From Eucommia ulmoides (lineage: Eukaryota > Streptophyta > Magnoliopsida > Garryales > Eucommiaceae): a stretch of DNA of 64,000 bases. Below, piece after piece: positions 54,807 through 64,000 of the stretch. Made by a program: the position numbers and the translations under genes. Position 1 is the stretch's first letter. Each line of letters begins with the position of its first letter. Under the pieces are notes generated by a model. That model had not been told where the DNA came from. It did not search any database and saw only the letters and a list, made by a program, of their open reading frames with translations. Location: assembly GCA_016647705.1 (NCBI GenBank), contig CM028333.1, positions 16,985,743-17,049,742 on the forward strand, read 5' to 3'.

Positions 54807-56173
54807 TAGTAGCGCGTAAATACATCGCTACTTTCACTCGCAAGTATACGAGGTCAAATTTTAGTATAAATAGGAAGAGTTATGGTTATCGTGCCCACAG
54901 GGATTGGTTGCGATTATTATCGAGTACCGTGTTTATCATGACCTAACTTTATCTAGGCTAAAACAAATGTAATTTAATTAATTAATACTAATACTAAATT
55001 AATTAATCTAACTAAATTAACTTGTACTAATACTAATATGAGATGGTTAAGGGAAAATATTGCCTTGGGATTAACTTTGTTTACAAAAACATGCTTGGTC
55101 TCATTTGAGTTTACGTTAATGGCGTTCGGGTATCCGACAATCTCGGTTCATAAACTCACTTGCCACCTCTCCCGAGTGTAAGACGAGTGAATACATGACT
55201 TCGTGTCAACGAAGAAATCCCCCTCAACGTCTTAACGACACTAGGTCACGTGAATCTCGCCCCAACATCATTGATTGTACACTTTCTAATGCCCTCCCAG
55301 GTCATTAGATTGTCGTGTTATGTTTACTCTAAGTCCGAATCTGGGGTTACCTCTCTCGAGTTTGAAACCCCGTATTTTCTAATTATCTAAACAAGCATAA
55401 TAACATGACAACACAACAAACACAATCGAAATTATTATAAAACACACATTAACGAAACACAATCTCAAACAAACAACACTTTTATAAATTATATTAGTCT
55501 CTAGACAAAATTTCGTTTAGCTCATGGCCATAGTTGGTTATACAATGAAAATAGGGCTAAACATGCTCAAACAACAATCCTAAGTTAAGAAATAAAGAAA
55601 TGAACGAGAGAAACTTAGCCTAGTCCGAAGATTTGTCACTAAAAACGTTTCGAGATCGCTCCCCCTTCTTTGCAACGTGATCTTCTCCTTAGGAATTGCT
55701 TGATCATTTTATAAACCTCTCTCTAAAATATCCTAAGTCTATTAGGGCTCTCATCGCCAAAGGAAATAAGAGTAAAGGGTATAAATAGGGAAAATATCTA
55801 AAAGATATCTAAAATCTGGTATAGAGTAACGGCCTAGGTGGTGGGTATGTCGGTTCAGTGATTGCCTAGGCGGTGGAATAATGATCCAAGTCTCTACATT
55901 CTGACCGCCTAGGCGGTGAAACTTCAGAGACTTTAGGGCCTTCTCAGCATTTTCACAGCCTAAGCGGTGGTTTTGGACGTAAAACTGCAGTTCTGCATTT
56001 TGCCTTCTTTGCCTTTTTTTTATCGTTCTCGATCTGATATCATCGTTTAGCATCCGTTTTCATACCGTTTCACTCCACACACCTGATTTAGTGAAAAAAG
56101 AATAAAAACACATTAAAATATTTTAAAACGTAATAAACGTACTCGGAAATATATAGATAATTTACACCTATCA
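54807..56173 (-). repeat. 5' LTR of the nested gag-only element
   Basis: Starts (minus) TGATAGGTGTAAATTATC and ends GTATTTACGCGCTACTA at the PBS. Palindromic CCGCCTAGGCGG-type words at 55860-55975 match the left LTR in position. Confidence 0.9.
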
Positions 56174-56178
56174 ACGAT

Positions 56179-57138
56179 ACAAACACAAGCATATCACAAC
56201 CCGATAATGATCCAACCAAAAATTGTTCTAACCTTCAAGATGCCAAAGCAAGAACTGGTGAAAGACTTGAAAGAGGTGCCTTGGAACTACTCTACAACAA
56301 TTAAAACTAATGTCGTAAGGATAGAGGACCAAGTAAATGAAGTCACAGGTATTACTCGAAGTAGAAGATTATTTGCCACCCTAGATATGCTAAAAGTACT
56401 AAACAAAGAACTCAAGGGTATCTTTAAGAAGACTATCACTGAGAAAGAAGTACAAGAGTTCCTAAAGACAATTAAGAACACTGAGTACAAGGTTGTCGAG
56501 CAATTGAGCAAAGCACAAGCACAGATTTCGATCCTATCATTGCTAATGACCTCCGAAGTATATCGAAATGCACTGCTAAAAGTCCTTAATGACGCCCATT
56601 TACCAAGTTCCATGTCACATGATCACTTCACTAATATAGTAGAGAATATCCTCAACGCCAATCTCATAACCTTTATCGATGACAAGATACCATCTGAAGG
56701 AACTAGGCATATCAAACCTCTCAACATATCAGTGCAATATTGGGATTTTATCCTCTCTAGAGTTTTGGTAGACAATTGGTCCGTGCTCAACATATGTCCT
56801 TTGAGTACGTTGAAGAAGATAAGGGTAAACAAGGACAAATTTGGACCACTTCTATCACCATCAAACCTTTCCACAATAAGAAGAGAGAGTCTGTGGGAGA
56901 AATTACGCTATCGATTGTTATAGGCCTGGTCACTTTTCAATTAGACCTACATATCTTAGACATACCAACTGCTTATAACCTACTCCTCGAAAGGCCCTGG
57001 ATACACTCAGCTGGGGCAGTTCCATTATCACTCCACCAGAAGATGAAGTTTGTCTTCGAGGATAGTATTATCACCGTCTATGCTGAGGAAGATCATGCCA
57101 TCTACCGAACCCCTGTTAAACCTGTAATAGTAGCCTAG
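56179..57138 (+). pseudogene. Tat/Ogre-type gag end and aspartic protease
   Basis: The open frame 56207-56923 contains QEFLKTIKNTEYKVVEQLSK, QISILSLLMTSEVYRNALLK, LTN-like spacer and IPSEGTRHIKPLNIS, followed by the protease LSRVLVDNWSVLNICPLSTL. The catalytic Asp is present, but the family's DNGS is DNWS. A frame change at about 56800 leads to FDGKKRE-like KKRESVGEITLSIVIG, FQLDLHILDIPTAYNLLLER and PWIHSAGAVPLSLHQKMKF (56776-57138). This order is specific to Tat-lineage elements. The segment resumes directly after the nested element. Confidence 0.88.
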
Positions 57139-58210
57139 CACGTCGAGTAGGCAGCTTCTTTCCAAGCATTCAACATTGCTAGTCCTTTATGTGTTCGAGA
57201 ATAAAGTCTACCACTAACACCCAGACTGCCCGCTGCTCCCATTTTATTAGCCACTCACATAAACATTATAAACTTCGACCCAAAGATAGAAGTAGACAAA
57301 GGCGGGGCAAGAATACGATCCCTATTGGGGATCATATAAAAGCTAGACACCTATAGATTGTATTTTGTTCTGAGCCTAAACAATGGATTCGACAAATAAT
57401 CTAGGAAGAATGGAGAACCAGGGATAATACCCCATATCCGATTCAACTTTCTATTTACCACCGGCATAATCCAAGCTAAGAAGGAAGAGAGAAAAGACAA
57501 GCTTGACTTCGTGATAATATCTTACCAAACTAAGCCTAACATTCCAACACCGTGGTTAGAAGAGTTAGTTTGCATGATCAACAAGGAATGGAATGATGTC
57601 AGAGCAATAAAGCCAGCTAGCAGCCTCAGCAATTCGGAAGCTCGTCTAATCCCAGTGTGACGAGGAGCTTGGCACTCAAGAAGCGTTTGTAACATATTCT
57701 ATCTGATTAGCCACCAGATAGTAGCGATTATGTTATCCCTAGGCTTCTTTTAACTTTTTGAATTTTTCTTTTTGTATTGAAATAATAGTCATGCTAAGAT
57801 AATAACATATTAAAATCATATTTTTGTGTTTAATGGAAATCGAAATGGAAGATAATCGAAACAGAAGATAATCATATTCTTGAGACCACTGAGAAATTCC
57901 AAAGAGCCTTAGAAAGATTCAAGGAATGACCTATTTCAAGTCAAGACGAGATCAAAACAGTGAACCTAGGAGATCCGAAAAATTTGAGGGAAACAAAGAT
58001 TGGGAAGTCGATTACTAGCAAAGAGAAAAAAGACATGATATCCCGGCTAAAGGAATATTAGGATGTCTTCGCACGGTCTTATGATGACATCGTAGGATTA
58101 TCAACCGACATCGTGACCACAAGCTTCCCATCAAGGAAGGAGTCAGACCGATCAAATAGAATATTCGGAAGATGTAACCCGATATCATCCTAAAAGTTAA
58201 GGAGGAGATC
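57139..58210 (+). pseudogene. Tat/Ogre protease-RT spacer (degenerate)
   Basis: Many stops. Readable pieces include GIIPHIRFNF, VNLGDPKNLRETKIGKSI and KEKKDMISRLKEY-stop-DVFARSYDDI with LSTDIV. The last is the family's 'L..Y.DVFAWSY.DMPGL...IV.H' lead-in to reverse transcriptase. Confidence 0.75.
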
Positions 58211-58960
58211 GTGAAGCAGTTCGAAGCTCACCTCATCGAAGTCTGTACTTACTGCGAATGGTTCAGTAACATAGTACCAATATCCAAGAAAGACAAAAGG
58301 ATCCAAGTCTGTATTGACTATAGAGGCCTCAATGTGGTAAGTCCGAAAGATGACTTCCCACTACCAAATATCCACATCATCCTAGACAACACTGCCAAGT
58401 GTAGGATTTCATCCTATATTAATGGATTCTGCAGGTATAACCATATCCTAGTCGACAAGAAATATACGCATAAGGCCGTATTCACAGTGCCTTGGGGGGT
58501 ATTTTGTTATTGATCCATGTCGTTTAAACTTAAGAATGCTAGAGCAACTCATCAGAGAGCCAAGATAACCTTGTTCTATGACATGTCCACAAATAAATGG
58601 AGGTATATATGGATGACATGATAGTGAGGTCTAAGGAAGACGAAAACCATCTAGAACACTTAAAGAAAATGTCCAATTACCTCTAGAAGTTCCAGCTGAA
58701 ACTCAACCCAGCCAAGTATGCATTCGAAGTAGTGTCTGGTAAGCTACTTGGATTCGCAGTTAACCGACAGGGTATCAAAATTGATTTTATCAAGATTAAG
58801 GCCAAAGTCGAAATGCCTGCACCTAGAACGGAAAAGGAAGTTTATGTGTTCCTTGGGAGAGTGAATTTCATCGCTCTTTTCATTTCGTAACTAACAGTAA
58901 CTTGTGAACCGATCTTCAAGTTGCTGAGAAATGAGTCAAACGGTAAATAGAACAAAGAAT
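58211..58960 (+). pseudogene. Tat/Ogre reverse transcriptase (degenerate)
   Basis: The open frame 58211-58513 reads EWFSNIVPISKKDKRIQVCI, DYRGLNVVSPKDDFPLPNIH and TVPWGVFCY. After a frame break come MSFKLKNARATHQRAKI, then EVYMDDMIVRSKEDENHLEH with YMDD at 58616-58627 intact, FQLKLNPAKYAFEVVSGKLL and a thumb/connection ending in FKLLRNE. Stops after SNYL, FIS and NGK interrupt it. Confidence 0.9.
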
Positions 58961-60140
58961 GCAAGGACGCCTTAGAAAAATTCAAGGTCTATCTATTGAA
59001 CTCTCTTATTTAGTACCACCCCAACAAAGAAGATTGTTGTTCCTATACCTCACCGTCCTAGAAACTTCTATGGGTACGATGTTGGGACAACATGATAGTT
59101 CCAATAAGAAGGAACAAGTCATTTACTATGTTAGCAAAAGATTCTCCTCGTACAAAGAAAGATACTCAAAATTAGAGAAAACCTATTGTGCGTTAGCCTG
59201 GACTGCTCAATGGTTACGTCATTATCTGTTGTGCTTTACTACCTATTTGATTGCTTAAATATATCCTCTAAAGTACATATTCGAGAAGCCTATGTTCACC
59301 GAAAGAATAGCTAAGTGGCAAATGCTACTTACTGAGTTTGACATTGTGTATATGACTCAGAAAGCAGTCAAAGGCCAAGTATTGCAGACCAACTTGTTGA
59401 TAACCCACCAGTCGATGAAAGGTCCACGGAGACTAAGTTTCTCGATGAGCCTATTGCATTGCTAACTAGTGATAAGGATGAGCAGATATGGAAAATATAC
59501 TTCAACAGAGCTAGCAACTTGAAAGGGCCAACATCGGTGTCGTCCTAATCTCTTCGCAATGTCAGTACTTTCCAATTGCGGATAAGCTAAAGTTCACCGA
59601 TACCAACAACACCGCCAAGTATAAAGCTTGTATCATGGGTTTAGAGTTGGCTATACTCTTGAAAATAAAAGAATTGATAGTATACGAGGATTCAAAACTA
59701 ATTATAAATTAGATCACTGATAAATATACGACAATGGATGCCAAGCTGATCTAGTATAACAATTAATTACTTGACCTTTGTGAAGCCTTCTCAAAGATTG
59801 AGTTCGAGCACTTACCATGGCTAAGGAATGATTTCATTGGTGCCTTTGCAACGTTAGCATCTATGATATCGGTGATCAATGAAGAAGACGAGGAGATTCC
59901 CGTAATTGTCAAGATATACCGGCAACCAACTCATTTTAATCAAGTAGAGGCGGAATAAGACAAAGAACCTTAGTATGTAGATAACCAAAGGTTCTTAAGA
60001 AATCAAGAATATCCTAAAGGAGCCGATAACCTAAGTCAAAGAACCTTGCGAAGACTAGCGGGCCAATTCTTTCTCAGTAGCAACACCTTATATAAGAGAT
60101 CACCAGACTTAGATCTCCTAAGGTGCATGGGCACCCGATA
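58961..60140 (+). pseudogene. Tat/Ogre dual RNase H region (degenerate)
   Basis: First RNase H: EQVIYYVSKRFSSYKERYSK, LEKTYCALAWTAQWLRHYLL, then KWQMLLTEFDIVYMTQKAVK. Second (archaeal-type) RNase H: WKIYFNRASNLKG, FTDTNNTAKYKACIMGLELA and EDSKLIIN. The two-domain arrangement is diagnostic of Tat lineage. The first acid of the second domain's D-G-S motif reads N-R-A, and stops follow. The spacer to integrase contains ITDKYTTMDAKL and KIEFEHLPWLRNDFIGAFAT. Confidence 0.85.
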
Positions 60141-61218
60141 AGCAATACAACTTATGAAGGAAGTTCATAGTGGAGTGTGCGAACCACACATGAGCGGATT
60201 CATGTTGTCCAAAAAGATTCTACGAACTGACCACTTTTGGTTAACCATGGAGGGCGATTGCATAAACTTCGTGAGAAGATGTCAGAAATGCAAAGAGCAT
60301 GGTGACTAGATCCATTTATCCCCAACAGACTTGCATTGCCTAGAAGCCTTGTGGCCTTTCTCAATGTGGGGAATTGATATCATATGTCCAATAACGCCGA
60401 TGGAATCAAGCGGATGTCGATTCATCCTAGTGGCTATAAACTACTTCACTAAGTGGGTGGAGGTAGTTTCACTTACTCATGTCACCCAAAAGACCGTAAC
60501 AAGGTTCTTCAAGGAGAATGTCCTATCACGCTATGGAGTTCTCCAAGCCCTAATCTCTAACAACACCCAAAACTTAAAATGATGTAAAATGAAAGCTTTT
60601 TGTGATCAGTTCGAAGTAGAACACAAGAATTCCATGCCGTATCATCCAAAAATGAATGGAGCAGTAGAGGCAGCTAAGAAAAACATTAAGACGATCTTGA
60701 GGAAGATGATAGATAACCATAAGGAATGGAATGAGATACTCTTATTTGCTTTGATGGCCTATCAAACATCAGTTAGAACATCAATCGGAGCCACGTCATT
60801 TTTATTAGTGTATGGAGCGGAAGCTATAATCCCAGCATAGGTAGAAACTCTCTCTCTCAGGATTCTAGTGGAAGCCGAGTTAGATGAAGTGAAATGAGTA
60901 CAACAGAGACTTGATCAACTATGTCTGATAGACGAAAAGAAACTCACTACTATATGCCATGGGTAATGTTATTGGAAGATCATGGCTTGAGCTCACAATA
61001 AGAAGGTTCGTCCGCGAATCTATACTACGGGTGAATTGGTACTCAAGAAGATCTTCCCATTCCAAGATGAAGCTAAGGGAAAGTTCACACCAAACTGGGA
61101 AGGACCGTTTATTGTCAAGAAATTATTAGGGTATAGGGTCTTAATACTTCAAGAAATGGATGGAGAAGAGTTCCCAGAGCCAATTAATGTTGATACTGTC
61201 AAGAAGTTCTACCTCTAG
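60141..61218 (+). pseudogene. Tat/Ogre integrase (degenerate)
   Basis: The zinc-binding domain is complete in sequence: EVHSGVCEPHMSGFMLSKKI ... FVRRCQKCKEHG (H-H-C-C). A stop follows at 60307-60309. The core (60331-60840) has PFSMWGIDIICPI (first Asp kept), INYFTKWVEV, ALISNNTQN (second Asp to Asn) and KMNGAVEAAKKNIKTIL (Glu kept), TSIGATSFLLVYGAEAIIPA. The C-terminal part (61036-61218) reads KFTPNWEGPFIVKKLLG and PINVDTVKKFYL and ends at a stop at the expected place. Confidence 0.92.
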
Positions 61219-62988
61219 AAAGATAAACACAGACTCACGACTGAAAGAAAGTAAGGCCAAGAAAAGGTATAAAATTTGTACGTCCTGAGGATGTAGTGAA
61301 AACTTGAAAGGTCACTACCAGTAAAAAAGTTGGGATCGTAGCACGATACAAAACCACCGACCCAGTAAAAACCTAAAAGGGCGCTAAGGTGCAAAAATGT
61401 GGGAAGCGACCATAGTAAAAACCTGAAAGGGTGCTAAAGGCAAAAATGCCAAACATAATGATGATGATGATGATGATGATGATGATAATAATAAAAAATA
61501 AATAAAAAAAAATAAAAAAAACAGGAGACATCGGATTTTGGCCAGAATATTGTTTATCTATAGATATTGGATTCATCTGGAGACCACCATACTACAACTA
61601 GGTCGAGTAAATCGAAGAATTCGACTAGTAATTCTACCAACTTTGGAATTCAAAGGAAAACAGGTTAGAAGTTGCTAGAGATCTTGAAGCCTCTGATAAA
61701 TTACCAAGTCTAAATTTGTACTCCTAAGAAAGAAAGAATTTCTAAAAATGGATAATATACTTGACTATGCAGACTTTGTTTAGTAACTCTAACTTCTTAT
61801 TGTTTATATGTTATGTTTTTTTTATGACTAACATTTCAATGCAGATAAGTAGAAAAGACAAACGGTATAAGAGCAAAGCAATGGAAGCAAGACAAAACTT
61901 TGCAAATTAACCTTAACCCAATTCCATGTAAGGATGTCTAACATCATCATCGAACCAACTATACACAACACCTCAAATTCCCAAGATTCTCTCCATTTAC
62001 AATACAACCTTATTGGATACTATCATGTTATCCAAATTCATTAAGAGGCCATAGAACCAGAAAACCATCGCGCACCATAGGATACCAGGTTTTCAGTTAT
62101 GAGACAAGTGTGGTACACTTTAAAGTTACCTCTAGGAAGGATCTTTGACAAAATAAGAAGACCATTGCCAAACAAAGATTTGCCAACTCCCAAAGAAAGA
62201 AGCCAGCATACACCGCTCAGGCAACAAGATCAAGGAACAAAGACGAAGTTTTGTTTTCTTCTAACAATAATTTGGCTGTCAAAAATGCAGAAAATAGACA
62301 CAGTTTACCTATATGCTGACATACAAAGCTAAAGCATTTGAAGCAAAGGAGACTAAATCGAAAGGAGGATGTTCACCATCTAATTCCAACAAACAATCTG
62401 TAAGCCTTGGCAATACAGATAATCACTCTTATCAACTTATGTCTAGATAAAATAAACAAATTGCATAGCCCGAAGGTTGCACCAACGGACAAACTCCTAA
62501 GATATTAGCTTCACATTCGAAAATATAATAATGAACCCGTCAGCAGGTATATTTTGGGGTTTAAATCAGTAAAATCCCAAATTCATCACCCCGACAAGTA
62601 GCGAGACAAACCGATTTAGCATCATAATCTTGTAGTTAATCAGTCTCCTCCCCAACCCGCAGGCTGGGGCATATTTTACACTATTAATAATCATGAATCG
62701 CGTGATAGAAAATGTCGTATTAGATTCCCCCACGTAACTTATCCAGTAATTGCCCCAGTCTATAACTGAGGCACAATTCATCCTATCCTTGTTTTTCTGA
62801 TGGAAACAACATTCATTTCATCTCATGACATGAAATGAAATGCCTAAATTATAATGAATTTAATTAATTTCATTAAACCAAAAGAGCAAGAACTACATGT
62901 CGACCTAATTTTCTGCAACGTCCAGGATATGTAGGAAACCCATGTGGGTTCGGTTGGTAACTCATGAGCAGGAACTACGTGTCAACCT
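61219..62988 (+). other. Tat/Ogre long 3' untranslated region
   Basis: Non-coding. Features: repeated AGTAAAAACCT-AAAGGG-GCTAA blocks (61360-61440), a (GAT)n microsatellite at 61458-61486, and a late block with CAAGAACTACATGTCGACC, ATATGTAGGAAACCC and GTGGGTTCGGTTGGTAAC (62885-62985), a phrase I recognise from the 3' UTR of Tat elements. CAGGAACTACGTGTCAACC (62969-62987) is a partial repeat of it. The element's own PPT and 3' LTR are not seen, because an LTR of another family starts at 62989. Confidence 0.65.
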
Positions 62989-64000
62989 TGTTGATCCTAT
63001 GATTTTGATGAACAATTAAGTATTGATGTTTTGATGGAACTAATGTTTAATTGAGTGTCTCAGTGATTTAAAGTTCCAGTAATGAAGACGTTAAATTAAA
63101 TAGATGATAAATAAAGATGTCAAGATGATGAAGAAGAATTAAGAGTTTGAAGAAATTAGGAAAAACAACTCAGGTGAATCTTAACTCTTAATATCTCATT
63201 TAGGAACACACACATGGCACAAAATGTATTTTATCTTTTATTTTTGTTTTGATTAAGTTAAATTATTTGCTCCTATGTGAAATAAAAAGAAATAATTTTG
63301 AATTACTAAAATGGAATATAAGAATATTAATGGAGCCAATCAAGAGAAGAAAATTGTTAAAACGGCAAAATCGTAAAATAAAATAAGTTAAAAACATATT
63401 CAGAGAAGAGATCCAGTGACAATAGTCGACTGGTGAGTCAACCGGACATAGAAGTTGTAACATCCTGTATCTCTAAGTCGATCGGCCAAGAAGGCTGAAC
63501 TCTCTGAATCAACAAGTCGACCGATAGGTCGACCGGTAAAGTAGTGCTGAACTCTTTGAATCTATGAGTCGACCGGGCGATCGACCTATACACGCAACGA
63601 CGATAGATTGGCTGCAACCTGAGTTGGGTAGTCGACCAAACGCGTTGTTTTAGGATATAGTTTGATCCGAGATTATATCCAAAAGTAGTCTTTTTTGTTG
63701 GGATTTGAGAGAGATTTGTGGGATATTATCTATATTTAAGATATGGTTCATATACTAATTAAATTATATTAATATGGTTTATTAAATATTAATGTTTCTC
63801 AATTTAGTACTTGAAATAGATTATATACTTATTGAGAAATACTTTGGGGGTTTAATTAAGAGATTTGAAAGATGTTTATAAGTGGAATTGAAACTAAATG
63901 AGTCCTTATGATATAAGGGGTCTATAAAAGCTTTTAATTATCATGACACATGTAAACTAGCCGTTAAAATGTTGATTACATATTCCTTTAAATAACCCTG
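62989..64000 (+). repeat. LTR, 5' portion, running off the window (TGTTGA family)
   Basis: Starts TGTTGATCCTATGATTTTGA with GATGAACAATTAAG, colinear with 37712 and with minus-strand 40490-42231. Subrepeats with GTCGACCG words lie at 63425-63660. A TATA box TATAAAAG is at 63923-63930 (GGTCTATAAAAGC). It could be the 3' LTR of the plus-strand element or an independent insertion in its 3' UTR. The window ends before this can be decided. Confidence 0.7.
63923..63930 (+). promoter_or_regulatory. LTR TATA box
   Basis: TATAAAAG in the context GGGGTCTATAAAAGC, about 930 bases into the LTR. It is the probable transcription start element of this family. Confidence 0.55.

Larger units (their letters stand above)
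50726..56173 (-). mobile_element. Nested gag-only Athila-like LTR element
   Basis: A 5.4-kb element on the minus strand between LTRs of 1410 bp (left, 3') and 1367 bp (right, 5'). Flanks ACCAT (50721-50725) and ACGAT (56174-56178) match at four of five bases. The interior of 2.7 kb has a PBS (TTTTTGGCATCGTTGCCGAGG at about 54782-54802), one gag gene, the conserved ACCTTAAACCAAGTGCTTC / GGGAGGCAACCCAA block (53640-53690), a long non-coding stretch and a PPT (GAGTTTGGGGGTATT). There is no protease, RT or integrase, so replication would need a helper. It interrupts Tat gag-pro. Confidence 0.9.

Noticed and set aside
54725..54946. 73-codon plus-strand frame next to the gag-only element's PBS
   Set aside because: Antisense to the leader, PBS and LTR end of that element. 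No coding support.

Overview
The window is plant nuclear DNA, almost certainly a transposon-dense (pericentromeric or intergenic) stretch of a dicot-like genome. It is AT-rich and has no intact host gene that I can recognise. Essentially every coding signal belongs to LTR retrotransposons (Ty1/copia; Ty3/gypsy of the Tat and Athila-like groups) or to DNA transposons (PIF/Harbinger and a Mutator-like foldback family). Nearly all are broken by stops and frameshifts. Families were recognised from motifs by eye, not by database search.

Left half (1-30.5 kb). One old Ty1/copia element on the minus strand appears to form the scaffold: 5' LTR and PBS near 29.9-30.5 kb, gag at 28.8-29.75 kb, protease and integrase at 26.4-27.2 kb, more integrase at 10.8-11.1 kb, the integrase-RT linker at 4.1-4.5 kb, RT and RNase H at 2.3-3.7 kb, and the PPT/3' LTR start at 2320. 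It has been split by later insertions. (a) A minus-strand LTR (4496 to about 10765) was itself split by a Mutator-like long-TIR element (about 6157-10211), which in turn holds a PIF-type MITE (6171-6696, TSD TTA) and a solo LTR (7563-9127, TSD TTTGT) with an 11-unit hairpin array. (b) A 15.3-kb Tat-lineage gypsy element (11083-26374, TSD GTCTT) carries gag, protease, RT, two RNase H domains and integrase, a tandem array of polypurine tracts, and an antisense spliced accessory gene. It holds a nested gag-less Athila-like element (15924-20029). (c) Another LTR-like insertion lies at about 27.18-28.81 kb. A further LTR-like block (1-1650) abuts the copia 3' LTR.

Middle (30.5-49.4 kb). A complete-ended PIF/Harbinger transposon (30775-36462, TSD TAA) encodes a Myb/SANT-like ORF1, a DDE transposase and, unusually, an intact GRF zinc-finger/transmembrane ORF. 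Then come a truncated LTR (37712-38490), a foldback relative of the Mutator-like element (39566-40195), and minus-strand Athila-like remnants (about 40.2-44.65 kb and 46.96-49.43 kb), the first of which is split by an LTR at 40490-42231. Stretches at 36.5-37.7, 38.5-39.5 and 44.65-46.96 kb hold nothing I can name.

Right half (49.4-64 kb). A 5'-truncated Tat/Ogre-type gypsy element on the plus strand (gag linker, protease, RT, dual RNase H, integrase, long 3' UTR) is interrupted in gag-pro by a gag-only Athila-like element on the minus strand (50726-56173, TSD ACCAT/ACGAT). The window ends inside another LTR (62989 onward). The main interest is the depth of nesting, the extra genes riding on transposons (GRF finger, captured host fragment, antisense spliced gene) and several palindromic subrepeat arrays inside LTRs.
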